The position numbers and the translations under genes were made by a program. Below are positions 14,662 to 23,125 of a stretch of 47,016 nt of DNA, in pieces; the stretch's first letter is position 1; each line of letters opens with the position of its first letter. The stretch is from an uncultured Acetatifactor sp. (GTDB lineage Bacteria; Bacillota; Clostridia; Lachnospirales; Lachnospiraceae). The DNA lies in the NCBI GenBank assembly GCA_934436245.1, contig CAKSAM010000019.1:1-47016 (forward strand), written 5' to 3'. The notes beneath the pieces were generated by a model that saw only the letters and a program-made list of their open reading frames with translations, did not search any database and had not been told where the DNA came from.

Positions 14662-16788
14662 ATGGAAATCAATTTCAGTGATCCCCAATATTATACGAAC
14701 CGGGAACTGAGCTGGGTATTGTTCGACCACAGAGTGTTGAACGAGGCCAGAGACAAGAGCATTCCACTGTTCGAACGGTTGAAATTTTTAAGCATTACGG
14801 CATCCAATCTGGATGAATTTTTCATGATCCGGGTGGCATCCTTAAAGGATATGGAAAATGCCGGTTATACGAAAAAGGATATTGCAGGCATGACACCGAC
14901 GGAGCAGCTAAAAGCGCTGCATGTAGCGATCCATGAGCTGGTGGATCTGCAATATTCCACTTATAATCGTTCCCTGCTTCCTCTTTTGGAGAAAAACGGA
15001 CTGCATATCATCAGAGAGCATGAGCAGCTGACGGCGGAGGAAGCAGCGTATGTGGATGCGTATTTTCAGGAGAATGTATATCCTGTGCTGACTCCCATGG
15101 CAGTGGATTCCTCCAGACCGTTCCCACTGATCCGCAATAAGTCTCTGAACATTGGAGCTATGGTGCGGAAGAAGAACAGTGATGAGGAACTGGAATTTGC
15201 CACCGTGCAGGTGCCCAGCGTCTTAAGCCGTGTGGTAAGGATTCCCTCCAAGGGTAAGAACTGCAAGATCATTTTGCTGGAAGAGATCATCGAGCGGAAT
15301 ATGGATAAACTGTTCTTAAATTATGATATTGTCTGTGCACATCCTTTCCGGATCATGCGAAATGCGGATCTGAGCATTGACGAGGATGAGGCGGCTGACC
15401 TGTTGAAAGAGATTGAAAAACAGCTGAAGAAGCGCCAGTGGGGTGAGGCTATCCGTCTGGAAGTCGAAAACGGTATGGATAAGCGCCTTCTGAAGATCAT
15501 TAAGAAGGAACTGAACATTGAGTCCGAAAATATTTATGAGATCGACGGCCCCTTGGATCTGACGGTACTGATGAAAATTTATGGACTGGAGGGTTTTGAC
15601 CATTTAAAGACGCCCAAGTATGAGCCACAGCAGTCACCGGAGCTTCCTGTGGGCTGCAATATTTTCGAAGAGATCCGCAAGGGAGATATCCTCTTACATC
15701 ATCCGTTCCAGAGCTTTACACCGGTAGTGGAGTTCATCCGTCAGGCGGCAAGAGACCCGGAAGTGCTGGCCATCAAACAGACCCTGTATCGTGTCAGCGG
15801 CAATTCGCCCATTATAGCTGCACTGGCACAGGCGGCTGAGAACGGCAAGCAGGTCACGGTATTGGTGGAACTAAAAGCCCGTTTCGATGAGGAAAACAAT
15901 ATTGTCTGGGCGAGAATGCTGGAGAAGGCAGGCTGTCATGTAATCTATGGATTGGTAGGCCTGAAGACCCATTCCAAGATCACGCTGGTGGTCCGCAGAG
16001 AAGAGGACGGTATCCGCAGATATGTACACCTGGGTACCGGTAACTACAACGATGCTACAGCAAAATTATATACTGATGTAGGAATGTTGACCTGCGCAGA
16101 GCGGATCGGTGAGGACGCCACGGCAGTGTTCAACATGCTGTCCGGCTATTCGGAGCCATTGTTCTGGAATAAACTGGCACTGGCACCGTTGTGGCTTAAG
16201 GATAAATTTCTCCATCTGATCGAGCGTGAGAAAAATTATGCACTGGAGGGAAAAAATGCCCATATCATTGCGAAGATGAACTCTCTCTGCGACAAGGATA
16301 TTATCCGTGCCCTGTATGAAGCCAGTGCCGCAGGCGTGAAGATCGAACTGATCGTCAGAGGAATCTGCTGCCTGAAAGTGGGCATTCCTGGAGTCAGTCA
16401 GAATATCAGTGTCCGTTCCATTGTAGGCAATTTTCTGGAACACAGCCGCATTTTCTATTTTGCCAATGATGACCATTATGAGATCTACTGCGGAAGTGCC
16501 GACTGGATGCCCCGTAATCTGGAGCGCCGTGTGGAAATATTGTTCCCTGTGGACCGCCCGGAGCTGAAAGAGGAATTGTTACATATCCTGAACTGTCAGC
16601 TGAAGGATAATGTGAAAGCTTCTATTTTACAGGCCGACGGCAGTTATGAGAAGCAGGACAAGAGAGGAAAGCAGCTGTTTAATTCACAGGAGGCTTTCTG
16701 TCAGAAAGCCATTCAAAAAGCAAAGGAGGCCGTGGGAGAATCTGCCATAGAAGGCAGGACATTTATCCCAGAGACGCATCATGAATAA
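14662..16788 (+). CDS. ppk1: Polyphosphate kinase 1
   Basis: 708 residues, the normal length. It polymerises the gamma-phosphate of ATP into polyphosphate at the membrane face. 'NRELSWVLFDHRVL' opens the N-terminal domain. The phosphohistidine is H437 in 'GLKTHSKITLVV' (equivalent to H435 in E. coli), and 'VHLGTGNYN' follows. The second catalytic domain has 'ELIVRGICCLKVGIPG' and 'LEHSRIFYFAN'. AAGGGAGG lies about 11 bases before the ATG. Its 3' end overlaps maf by eight bases, so maf is probably translated by coupling. Confidence 0.95.
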   Translation: MEINFSDPQYYTNRELSWVLFDHRVLNEARDKSIPLFERLKFLSITASNLDEFFMIRVASLKDMENAGYTKKDIAGMTPTEQLKALHVAIHELVDLQYSTYNRSLLPLLEKNGLHIIREHEQLTAEEAAYVDAYFQENVYPVLTPMAVDSSRPFPLIRNKSLNIGAMVRKKNSDEELEFATVQVPSVLSRVVRIPSKGKNCKIILLEEIIERNMDKLFLNYDIVCAHPFRIMRNADLSIDEDEAADLLKEIEKQLKKRQWGEAIRLEVENGMDKRLLKIIKKELNIESENIYEIDGPLDLTVLMKIYGLEGFDHLKTPKYEPQQSPELPVGCNIFEEIRKGDILLHHPFQSFTPVVEFIRQAARDPEVLAIKQTLYRVSGNSPIIAALAQAAENGKQVTVLVELKARFDEENNIVWARMLEKAGCHVIYGLVGLKTHSKITLVVRREEDGIRRYVHLGTGNYNDATAKLYTDVGMLTCAERIGEDATAVFNMLSGYSEPLFWNKLALAPLWLKDKFLHLIEREKNYALEGKNAHIIAKMNSLCDKDIIRALYEASAAGVKIELIVRGICCLKVGIPGVSQNISVRSIVGNFLEHSRIFYFANDDHYEIYCGSADWMPRNLERRVEILFPVDRPELKEELLHILNCQLKDNVKASILQADGSYEKQDKRGKQLFNSQEAFCQKAIQKAKEAVGESAIEGRTFIPETHHE

Positions 16789-17383
16789 GAGGATCATACT
16801 GGCATCCGCTTCCCCCAGAAGGCGGGAGCTTCTGGCACAGATCGGACTTGATTTTGAAGTTGTAGTCAGTGAGACTGAGGAAGAGATTACCTCTACTGAA
16901 CCTGCGAAGGTGGTGGAGGAATTGTCGGCACAGAAGGCAGAGTCTGTGTGGGAGAAGCTTGCAGAGAATCGCAGAGAAAGTGCGATGGCAGGCACCATTG
17001 TGTTGGGAGCCGATACGGTGGTAGCCTGTGATGGCAAAATTCTGGGCAAACCTGCAGATATTGAAAATGCTGTAGCTATGTTGTGTGGGCTGCAGGGCAG
17101 AGCTCATGAAGTATATACGGGAGTGACTGTTCTCTATGAGGAAAATGGAAAGAAAAAAGCAGTGATTTTTCATGAGAAGACCATCGTATATTTCTGCTCC
17201 ATGACTGAGGCTCAGATCTGGGAATATGCAGCCACCGGCGATCCCCTGGACAAGGCGGGAGCTTATGGTATTCAGGGTCTCTGCGCCCGGTACATCCGTG
17301 GCATAGAAGGTGATTACAACAATGTGGTAGGTCTTCCGGCAGGGAGAGTTTACCGGGAGCTGTATGGACTGGGGCTCATATAA
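16781..17383 (+). CDS. maf: Maf-family nucleoside triphosphate pyrophosphatase
   Basis: 200 residues. Maf proteins hydrolyse dTTP, UTP and modified nucleotides to monophosphates and are linked to septum inhibition. Signatures: 'ILASASPRRRELL' at residues 6-18, 'VLGADTVVACDGKILGKP' and 'TGDPLDKAGAYGIQG'. The start overlaps the last codons of ppk and has no strong ribosome site of its own, so coupling is likely. It is the last gene of the polyphosphate operon before a spacer of about 100 bases. Confidence 0.92.
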   Translation: MNKRIILASASPRRRELLAQIGLDFEVVVSETEEEITSTEPAKVVEELSAQKAESVWEKLAENRRESAMAGTIVLGADTVVACDGKILGKPADIENAVAMLCGLQGRAHEVYTGVTVLYEENGKKKAVIFHEKTIVYFCSMTEAQIWEYAATGDPLDKAGAYGIQGLCARYIRGIEGDYNNVVGLPAGRVYRELYGLGLI

Positions 17384-17485
17384 TGAGCCTCAAGGAAAAA
17401 CAAGCAGCTGCGAAGCAGCGGATAGAGTGAGAAGACACTAATTCGTGAGTATACGAGTGACGAGTATTGGATGAATGGAGATAAA
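17384..17485. other. Spacer rich in short inverted repeats
   Basis: The spacer between maf and the HAD gene contains AGCAGCTGCGAAGCAGC and ACTAATTCGTGAGTATACG...ACGAGTATT, short complementary pieces with a weak likeness to the GCAGC/AATTCGT parts of the leader repeats. No T-run terminator is visible, so the HAD gene may be in the same transcript. Confidence 0.35.
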
Positions 17486-18139
17486 ATGAAAAAAGCAGCA
17501 ATATTTGATCTGGACGGAACCTTATCTGATTCCATTATGAGCATGAAATACAGCGGAGACAAGACCATGGCAGAATTCGGCTATGGCCCTTTCTCTGTGC
17601 AGGACTATAAATATTTTGTGGGAGACGGTGCTGCCAATCTGGTAAAGCGTGCATTGATTAAAGGCGGCGATACTGCGCTTACCCAATTTGAGGCGGCCTA
17701 TGCCAGATACAGGGAAATCTTCCAGGCGAACTGTATGTATCAGGTGAAGCCCTATGAAGGAATCCCGGAACTGCTGGAAGAACTGAAGAAACGTGGTATG
17801 AAGATCGCCGTATTGTCCAACAAGCCCCATCATGCCACCGTGGATGTCATCGAGAGCCTGTTCGGCAAGGGCTATTTTGATGTGGTGCAGGGACAGGTGG
17901 ACGGCGTACCCATCAAGCCGGATCCTGCCGGAGTATTCCGGATCCTGGAGCAGTTCGGCCTCGCTGCAGATGAAGTGCTGTACATGGGAGACACCGCCAC
18001 AGACATGAAGACCGGAAAGGCAGCCGGAGCCTTCACTGTAGGTGTTCTATGGGGCTTTCGAGACCGTAAGGAACTGGAAGAAGGACATGCCGATGCCATT
18101 ATTGCACAACCGTTAGAACTACTGAAGTATTGCGAATAA
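17486..18139 (+). CDS. HAD-family hydrolase (phosphoglycolate phosphatase-like)
   Basis: 217 residues from ATG 17486, with GGAG six bases upstream; an ATG at 17471 has none. All HAD motifs are present: 'IFDLDGTLSDS' (motif I), 'VLSNKPHH' (II), 'KPDPAGVF' (III) and 'LYMGDTATDMKTGKAAG' (IV). The cap is the C1 four-helix type at about residues 15-85. The closest described group is Gph-like phosphatases acting on small sugar phosphates. A role in recycling phosphate near the polyphosphate genes is only suggested by position. A strong hairpin follows at once. Confidence 0.87.
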   Translation: MKKAAIFDLDGTLSDSIMSMKYSGDKTMAEFGYGPFSVQDYKYFVGDGAANLVKRALIKGGDTALTQFEAAYARYREIFQANCMYQVKPYEGIPELLEELKKRGMKIAVLSNKPHHATVDVIESLFGKGYFDVVQGQVDGVPIKPDPAGVFRILEQFGLAADEVLYMGDTATDMKTGKAAGAFTVGVLWGFRDRKELEEGHADAIIAQPLELLKYCE

Positions 18140-18183
18140 ATGGAAAGTTACGCACAGCTCATTGCCTGCGTAACTTTCCATTT
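18138..18183. terminator. Bidirectional terminator with a 17-bp perfect stem
   Basis: AAATGGAAAGTTACGCA (18138-18154) is the exact inverse of TGCGTAACTTTCCATTT (18167-18183), with a 12-base loop. It overlaps the stop codons of both convergent genes (HAD on plus, LytTR on minus). Confidence 0.9.
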
Positions 18184-18889
18184 AGTTATGATATTCCGCC
18201 AGCAGCTGTTTCGCATAAGCAACGCAGTCTCTGTGCAGGGGGAATTTTTTGCCATCGCACATGATGACTTTGCGGAAACCCAGCTTCTCCATATACCTGC
18301 CGTTGAGAATTGCCTTTACGGTAGGAGCGAAGAATGTGGGATGATTCTCTATCTGAGAAAACAAATTGATGGCGGAGGTGCCGACCTTTATTTTGCGGCC
18401 GTCTTTCAGGGTGACGATGACATTCCGGCCTTCTTCCTCGGCGTAGAGAATATCCGGCTCGGTGACGTAGACGGTATCTTCGTCCTCACGAAGCTCTATG
18501 AGAGGAACCGCCTTAGACATAATATCCAGGGCATGGTCAATACTCTGTTCCAGTTCCGTTACTTTGATGGGCTTGTCCAGAAAAATAACATTGTCCGGAT
18601 AGGACTGTTCTCTGTAATTGATCCTGGAACAGCACATGACGATGGGTGCGTTCACACCCTGGGCGATCAGTGCATTTGCCACTTCCGTGCCGGTGATGCC
18701 TTCCGTCAGGCAGACATCAATATAGAAAGCATCGTATTGCATGGGATTAGAAAGCAATGCTTCGGAATTGCCGAAAGAATTGGTATAAATAATACCTGTG
18801 GATGCGGCACGTTTATCGGATTCCCGTTTTAACAAACGTTCCAACTGTTTTCTGTCGGCTACATTATCATCACACACTGCTATATGCAT
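18182..18889 (-). CDS. LytTR-family response regulator without a neighbouring kinase
   Basis: 235 residues from the ATG at 18889, which has GGGAGGTG upstream. The receiver domain (1-120) has 'AVCDDN', the phospho-acceptor D58 in 'YIDVCLTEG' and the switch Lys in 'FLDKPIK'. The output domain (about 135-235) follows the LytTR plan: 'PDILYAEEEGRNVIVTLKDGR', 'FFAPTVKAILNGRYMEKL' and 'DGKKFPLHRD', but the usual R-x-H-R/K-S-Y stretch is replaced by 'APTVKAILN', so DNA contacts may differ. No histidine kinase is adjacent. AgrA/VirR-type regulators act as dimers on paired repeats. Confidence 0.82.
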   Translation of the reverse strand: MHIAVCDDNVADRKQLERLLKRESDKRAASTGIIYTNSFGNSEALLSNPMQYDAFYIDVCLTEGITGTEVANALIAQGVNAPIVMCCSRINYREQSYPDNVIFLDKPIKVTELEQSIDHALDIMSKAVPLIELREDEDTVYVTEPDILYAEEEGRNVIVTLKDGRKIKVGTSAINLFSQIENHPTFFAPTVKAILNGRYMEKLGFRKVIMCDGKKFPLHRDCVAYAKQLLAEYHN

Positions 18890-19003
18890 ATCGGCACCTC
18901 CCAAAGATACGCAGAGACAGACACCCGGAATCTGCTCTGTGTATGTTATTCTTCTGTAAAATACGAAAGACTGGACTTATACACAATCAGTATAGCATAA
19001 CTC

Positions 19004-19285
19004 CTATCTGAATAAAAGGACAAAAAGCAGTACCTGTACCATAAGAATGGTGGGCATGCCATACTTGAAATACCAGTGCTTCGTCTTGTGACGGAAGTGC
19101 TGCATTCCCAGAATACATCCCAGGCTGCCGCCCAAAAACGCCGTTAAAAAAAGAGAAGCCTCCGAGATGCGCCAGGCACCCCGGATGGCTCTTTTTTTAT
19201 CGACGCCCATGATGATGAAGCCTGCCAGGTTGATACCGATCAGATAGATCAGTCCTATGGCAGTAATTGTCTGCATTGTGATCAT
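19004..19285 (-). CDS. DUF1294 membrane protein
   Basis: 93 residues from the ATG at 19285, chosen for GAGGTG five bases upstream; the frame opens seven codons earlier. Three hydrophobic segments with the DUF1294 signature 'GVDKKRAIRGAWRISEASLFLTAFLGGSLGCILGMQHFRHKTKHWYFKYG'-like order: 'MGVDKKRA' after helix 1, 'RISEASLF' and 'GGSLG' in helix 2, 'RHKTKHWYF' before helix 3. Function is unknown. It lies between the LytTR gene and argG on the same strand. Confidence 0.88.
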   Translation of the reverse strand: MITMQTITAIGLIYLIGINLAGFIIMGVDKKRAIRGAWRISEASLFLTAFLGGSLGCILGMQHFRHKTKHWYFKYGMPTILMVQVLLFVLLFR

Positions 19286-19341
19286 AGACACCTCTTGCTG
19301 TATCATTTTGCATATTTACTCACAAAATCACTGAATAACTA

Positions 19342-20568
19342 TTAGTTGCCGAGCTTCTTCTCGTTCTCCTGTAACTTCATGGCACGAACCTTCAGGGACA
19401 GACCGAACAGATTGATGAAGCCTTCTGCATCATGATGGTCATACAGATCACCGGTGGTGAAGGAAGCCAGGTTCTCATTGTACAGAGAGTAAGGAGAAGT
19501 GGTTCCGGCTTTGATGATGTTGCCCTTGTAGAGCTTGAATTTTACTTCACCGGTTACATATTCCTGAGTCTTCTCGATGAATGCCTGCTCAGCCTCACGA
19601 AGAGGGGTGAACCACTTGCCTTCGTATACCAGGCTAGCGAACTTCGCACCCATTTCCTTCTCGAATGCGTAAGTATCACGGTCTAAGATCAGCTCTTCCA
19701 GCTGCTGGTGAGCTTCCATGAGGATGGTACCGCCGGGAGTCTCATAGACACCACGGGACTTCATACCTACGACACGGTTCTCTACGATATCTACGATACC
19801 GATACCGTGCTTGCCGCCCAGCTTGTTCAGGGTACGGATGATATCGGATACCTTCATCTTCTCGCCGTTGACGGAAGTGGGAACACCCTTTTCAAAGGTC
19901 ATGGTCACATATTCGCCCTCATCGGGAGCCTTCTCGGGAGTTACGCCTAAGACAAGCAGATGCTCGTAGTTGGGCTCGTTGCCGGGATCCTCCAGCTCCA
20001 GACCTTCGTGGCTGATGTGCCAGATATTACGGTCACGGCTGTAGGAAGAGTCGGTGGAGAAAGGAAGGTGAATGCCATGAGCCTTGCAATACTCGATCTC
20101 GGATTCACGGGAGTCCATGTTCCACTTGTCACTTCTCCAGGGAGCGATGATCTTGATATCGGGAGCCAGAGCCTTGATGCCCAGCTCGAAACGGATCTGG
20201 TCGTTACCCTTACCGGTAGCACCGTGGCAGATAGCTACAGCGCCTTCTTTTCTGGCAATTTCGACCAGCTTCTTGGCGATCAGGGGTCTTGCCATGGAAG
20301 TACCTAACAGATACTTGTTCTCGTATACGGCATGAGCCTGTACACAGGGAACGATATAATCATCACAGAATTCATCGATAACGTCTTCGATATACAGCTT
20401 GGAAGCGCCGCAGGCCTTTGCTCTCTCTTCCAGGCCGTCCAGCTCCTCTGCCTGTCCGCAGTTCACGCAGACGCAGATTACTTCGTAGTCAAAATTCTCC
20501 TTCAGCCAGGGAATGATAGCGGTAGTATCCAGACCGCCGGAATAAGCCAAAACTACTTTTTCCTTCAT
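19342..20568 (-). CDS. argG: Argininosuccinate synthase
   Basis: 408 residues from the ATG at 20568, which has GGAGG ten bases upstream; the longer frame reads through repeat sequence. It joins citrulline and aspartate using ATP. '[18 protein letters not shown]' is the ATP-pyrophosphatase P-loop, and '[13 protein letters not shown]' and '[17 protein letters not shown]' are later signatures. Normal length (about 400). The partner argH is not adjacent. The upstream region (20569-20874) carries an AT-rich block with ARG-box-like sequences and a -10 (TATAAT, 20694-20699), which suggests arginine repression. Confidence 0.96.
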   Translation of the reverse strand: MKEKVVLAYSGGLDTTAIIPWLKENFDYEVICVCVNCGQAEELDGLEERAKACGASKLYIEDVIDEFCDDYIVPCVQAHAVYENKYLLGTSMARPLIAKKLVEIARKEGAVAICHGATGKGNDQIRFELGIKALAPDIKIIAPWRSDKWNMDSRESEIEYCKAHGIHLPFSTDSSYSRDRNIWHISHEGLELEDPGNEPNYEHLLVLGVTPEKAPDEGEYVTMTFEKGVPTSVNGEKMKVSDIIRTLNKLGGKHGIGIVDIVENRVVGMKSRGVYETPGGTILMEAHQQLEELILDRDTYAFEKEMGAKFASLVYEGKWFTPLREAEQAFIEKTQEYVTGEVKFKLYKGNIIKAGTTSPYSLYNENLASFTTGDLYDHHDAEGFINLFGLSLKVRAMKLQENEKKLGN

Positions 20569-20593
20569 GATAAAATCCTCCGTTTTATAGTGT

Positions 20594-20626
20594 GTATGAT
20601 GCCAGGGACAAAAGCCAGGTGCAAAG
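20594..20626 (-). repeat. GC-hairpin intergenic repeat, diverged minus-strand copy R4
   Basis: On the minus strand GCACCTGGCTTTTGTCCC followed by TGGCATCA matches the second half of the R2/R3 unit (G-rich, CTTTTG, CCC, GGCATCA). It lies in the argG leader, 26 bases before the start. TGCAAAGCA is repeated at 20620-20628 and 20639-20647. Confidence 0.5.
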
Positions 20627-20693
20627 CACGAAGCAATCTGCAAAGCATCAGATATCAGGGTCGTGTGTTACGCTCTGACAATTACTATACAAC

Positions 20694-20699
20694 ATTATA
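20694..20699 (-). promoter_or_regulatory. Candidate -10 box of argG
   Basis: TATAAT on the minus strand, about 125 bases before the argG start. No clear -35 at 17 bases. The ARG-box-like block lies just upstream of it, as expected for repression by ArgR. Confidence 0.45.
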
Positions 20700-20732
20700 A
20701 TCGCAAAAGCAAGCAGAAAAGTTGCATAAATA

Positions 20733-20825
20733 AATCAAAAATATGAATAAAGCATATTAAAATATGCACACAAATGTATAGAATGAGAAATATACAGTAT
20801 ATTTATGCACAAAATATGCTATCTG
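20733..20825. promoter_or_regulatory. AT-rich block with ARG-box-like sites upstream of argG
   Basis: Contains TATGAATAAAGCATATT (about 20742-20758), which resembles the TGAAT-W4-ATTCA ARG box, GCATATT/AATATGC inverted arms at 20752-20767, and TATATTTATGCACA near 20800. The same TATGAATAAA core appears upstream of argC at 22800. ArgR itself is not encoded in the window. The rest of 20569-20874 holds the repeat copy at 20594 and no gene. Confidence 0.45.
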
Positions 20826-20849
20826 ATGCATAGTGCGGTAACGACCATA

Positions 20850-20873
20850 TATGATGCGCCGGGATCGTCAAAA
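20850..20873 (-). repeat. GC-hairpin intergenic repeat, degenerate copy R5
   Basis: GATGCGCCGGGATCGTCAAA on plus resembles the reverse complement of the R3 right half (GATGCCGGGATCAAAAG) with two 2-base insertions. CCGGGAT here can also pair with ATCCCGG at 20894-20900 inside the rqcH 3' end. Confidence 0.35.
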
Positions 20874-20874
20874 G

Positions 20875-22620
20875 TCAGTCACTGATTTTTTCAATCCCGG
20901 AGATGTCGCTGTCGATCATCAGAGAGTAATTCGTATAATAGACAACGAAGCCCGGCTTGGCACCGGCAGGCTTTTTGACCTGCTTTTTCTGGACGTAGTC
21001 AATCTCCACCTTTTCCTGCTCCCTGCCCTTGGAATAGTAGGCCGCCAGTCTGCCCGCCTCTTCAAAAGTACGGTCCGGCAGCTCTTTTCCTTCGCTTTTT
21101 ACCACCACATGGGAGCCGGGAATGCCTTTGGCATGGAACCACCAGTCGTTTCCGGTAGCAAATTTGAAGGTTAGTTCATCGTTCTGGAAATTATTTTTTC
21201 CCACATAAATATGGAAGCCGTCACTGCTTAGGTAATGGAAGGGCTTGCTGGTGATCTTCGTTTTTTTGGTGCCGCCTTTTCTGCGGATGTAGCCGCTCTG
21301 GGTCAGCTCTTCCTTGATCTCCACCAGATCTTCTTCCTTCAGGGCAATGTCCAGCGCCGTGCTGATGGTCTCTAAGTGGTCGATCTCATCCTTTACCTGG
21401 GTGGTCAGTTCAGACAGTGCTTCGTAAGTACGCTTTAATTTTCCGTATTTGTCAAAATATTTCTTCGCATTTTCCGTGGCGGAGAGGGTGGGATCCAGAG
21501 GGATCGTCACCGGTTCATTGGTATAGTAATTTACCGCCGTGAGGGATTTGTCGCCGGGCTTTGCACTGTAGCCGTAGGTATTCAACAGTTCTCCGTAGAT
21601 CCGGTATTTTTCCCGCTTTTCCGTGTCCTTCATCTGGGTCAGCTGCAAATCGTATTTTTTTATATCCCGTTCCAGTGCGGTCTGTACGATGCGGCGCAGA
21701 TCGGAGGATTTCTGACGGATTCTGGTCAGGGTATTTTTCTCTGCATAGAAATGCTCCAACAGGGCGGACATGGAATCGTAAGACTCCAGATGATCCACTC
21801 CGGTGCCGTACATCGTCAGGGGAATCGCAGCGTATTCCACGGGGTGGGTGCCGGTGTAAGCGATGCAGGGGGAGAAGGTTTCTTCCTTTATAGAAGTGAC
21901 CATTTTGGAGAAAACTTCATACAGGGCATGATAATTCTCCGGTGTCAGTGCGGCTGTAGGACGTTCTCCGTCGATGCCTGCCTCGTGGCACAGTTCCTGT
22001 GCCAGTACCGGGGAGATACCGGTGAAGCTTCCGTAGATTGCCTTGAAGACCGGCTGAGGCTTGGCGGCAAGGGCTTCCCGGAAAGCAGTCTCTTCGCAGG
22101 TCAGGGCATCCAGCTTATCCTGGGTGTGAGCGATGAAGTAGGGCTTGCCGGGCAGAACCTCCCGGACGCTGCTGACTGCAGCGGATACCCGCTTGATACT
22201 GTCGATGATGGTATTATCATCGTTACAGAAGATCAGGTTACTGTGCTTGCCCATCAGCTCCATGACCAGCGTCTTGTGGCGTAGATCCCCCATTTCGTCC
22301 AGATGCTCGATGTCGATATGCACGATACGCTCCAGTCCCGGCTGGGAAATGTTCACGATACGGCCGTTCTGCAAGTGCTTGCGCAGCAGCATACAGAAGT
22401 TGGGAGCCGTCATGGGGCTGGGCTTGTTGCTTTCCGTCAGATAGATCAGGGGGAGAGATGCACTGGCGGACAGAAGCAGTCTCTTTTGCCCGGTGGGCTG
22501 CTTGATGGTCAACAACAGTTCGTCGTTTTCCGGCTGGGCGATCTTATATAATCGTCCACCGATGAGTTCTTTTTTTAATTCTGATATTACACAGGCAATG
22601 GTAACGCCGTCAAAAGCCAT
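20875..22620 (-). CDS. rqcH: RqcH-type NFACT protein (ribosome quality control)
   Basis: 581 residues, close to B. subtilis YloA/RqcH. RqcH binds obstructed 50S subunits and recruits tRNA-Ala to add C-terminal alanine tails; older annotations call it fibronectin-binding protein A. NFACT-N starts 'MAFDGVTIACVISELKKELIGGRLYKI', followed by 'LMGKHSNLIF'. A coiled-coil region is at about 280-410, and the NFACT-R domain near 450-560 has 'SSDGFHIYVGKNNFQND', 'WWFHAKGIPGSHVV' and 'KPGFVVYYTNYS'. No rqcP or other quality-control gene is adjacent. Translation is divergent from the argC region. Confidence 0.92.
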   Translation of the reverse strand: MAFDGVTIACVISELKKELIGGRLYKIAQPENDELLLTIKQPTGQKRLLLSASASLPLIYLTESNKPSPMTAPNFCMLLRKHLQNGRIVNISQPGLERIVHIDIEHLDEMGDLRHKTLVMELMGKHSNLIFCNDDNTIIDSIKRVSAAVSSVREVLPGKPYFIAHTQDKLDALTCEETAFREALAAKPQPVFKAIYGSFTGISPVLAQELCHEAGIDGERPTAALTPENYHALYEVFSKMVTSIKEETFSPCIAYTGTHPVEYAAIPLTMYGTGVDHLESYDSMSALLEHFYAEKNTLTRIRQKSSDLRRIVQTALERDIKKYDLQLTQMKDTEKREKYRIYGELLNTYGYSAKPGDKSLTAVNYYTNEPVTIPLDPTLSATENAKKYFDKYGKLKRTYEALSELTTQVKDEIDHLETISTALDIALKEEDLVEIKEELTQSGYIRRKGGTKKTKITSKPFHYLSSDGFHIYVGKNNFQNDELTFKFATGNDWWFHAKGIPGSHVVVKSEGKELPDRTFEEAGRLAAYYSKGREQEKVEIDYVQKKQVKKPAGAKPGFVVYYTNYSLMIDSDISGIEKISD

Positions 22621-22755
22621 GATTTCCTCATTTCTGCTCTATATAATCCGCAGACACCGGATCCGGAAGAGCCTCAAAATAAATGCGCTGTAAATGTAAG
22701 CGAAACATAGTTATTGTAACAGATTTCTATAGGAAATAAAAGTGTGCAGAAGACA

Positions 22756-22860
22756 GAATGAATATTATTCCACGATATTGCATAAAAACATAAAAATAGT
22801 ATGAATAAACGTATAAATATACATATGAGAACAAAAAACGTGCATAAAAATGAAAAAAGT
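22756..22860. promoter_or_regulatory. AT-rich block with ARG-box-like sites upstream of argC
   Basis: TGAATATTATTCC (22759-22771) is one base short of the ARG-box form TGAAT-W4-ATTCA. TATGAATAAACGTATAAAT (22800-22818) shares TATGAATAAA with the argG region, and GTGCATAAAAATGAA (about 22840-22854) is a further half site. They lie just upstream of the candidate argC promoter, so ArgR repression is plausible. Confidence 0.45.
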
Positions 22861-22862
22861 AG

Positions 22863-22890
22863 TAGACATTCAGACAAAAAGTGGTATCAT
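22863..22890 (+). promoter_or_regulatory. Candidate argC promoter
   Basis: TAGACA (22863-22868) and TATCAT (22885-22890) with a 16-base spacer. It would give a leader of about 230 nt before argC, containing two structured stem-loops (22898-22957 and 23008-23055). Confidence 0.5.
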
Positions 22891-22897
22891 GGTGTCA

Positions 22898-22957
22898 GGG
22901 TCAAAAGGTCGAAAAGCCGTTCATGCTTGCATGATAAGGCTTTTGAACTTGTGACCC
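22898..22957 (+). promoter_or_regulatory. Nested stem-loop in the argC leader
   Basis: GGGTCA (22898-22903) pairs with TGACCC (22952-22957). Inside, AAAAGCC (22912-22918) pairs with GGCTTTT (22938-22944), and TCATGC/GCATGA close the top. The first part (TGTCAGGGTCAAAAGG) resembles the reverse complement of the R2 repeat. No T-box core or T-run is visible. Confidence 0.5.
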
Positions 22958-22993
22958 GCTAAACATGAGGAAGTAGCGATTTGCGTAGCAAAT

Positions 22994-23060
22994 CAGCGGA
23001 TTCCGAATGTTTACAGAATTGCGTGAGCAGCTTGCTGCGAAGCAATTCGTTGACACAAGT
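22994..23060 (+). repeat. Leader stem-loop repeat, argC copy
   Basis: Flank TCAGCGGATTCCGAATGT matches the pheA copy at 16 of 18 positions. TGTTTACaGAATTGC (23008-23022) pairs with GCAATTCGTTGACA (23042-23055) with one bulged A and one mismatch. GCAGC (23027-23031) pairs with GCTGC (23034-23038), the reverse of GCTGC/GCAGC in pheA. GAAGCAATTCGTTGACACA is repeated at 23072-23091. Confidence 0.75.
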
Positions 23061-23125
23061 ATGGCGGCGACAGAAGCAATTCGTTGACACAGTAACGTCA
23101 TGACACAGGTAAGTGAGGTAGAAAA

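Noticed and set aside
22891..23125. T-box riboswitch in the argC leader
   Set aside because: No T-box core sequence (the conserved AGGGTGG...ACCGCG part) and no terminator was seen.
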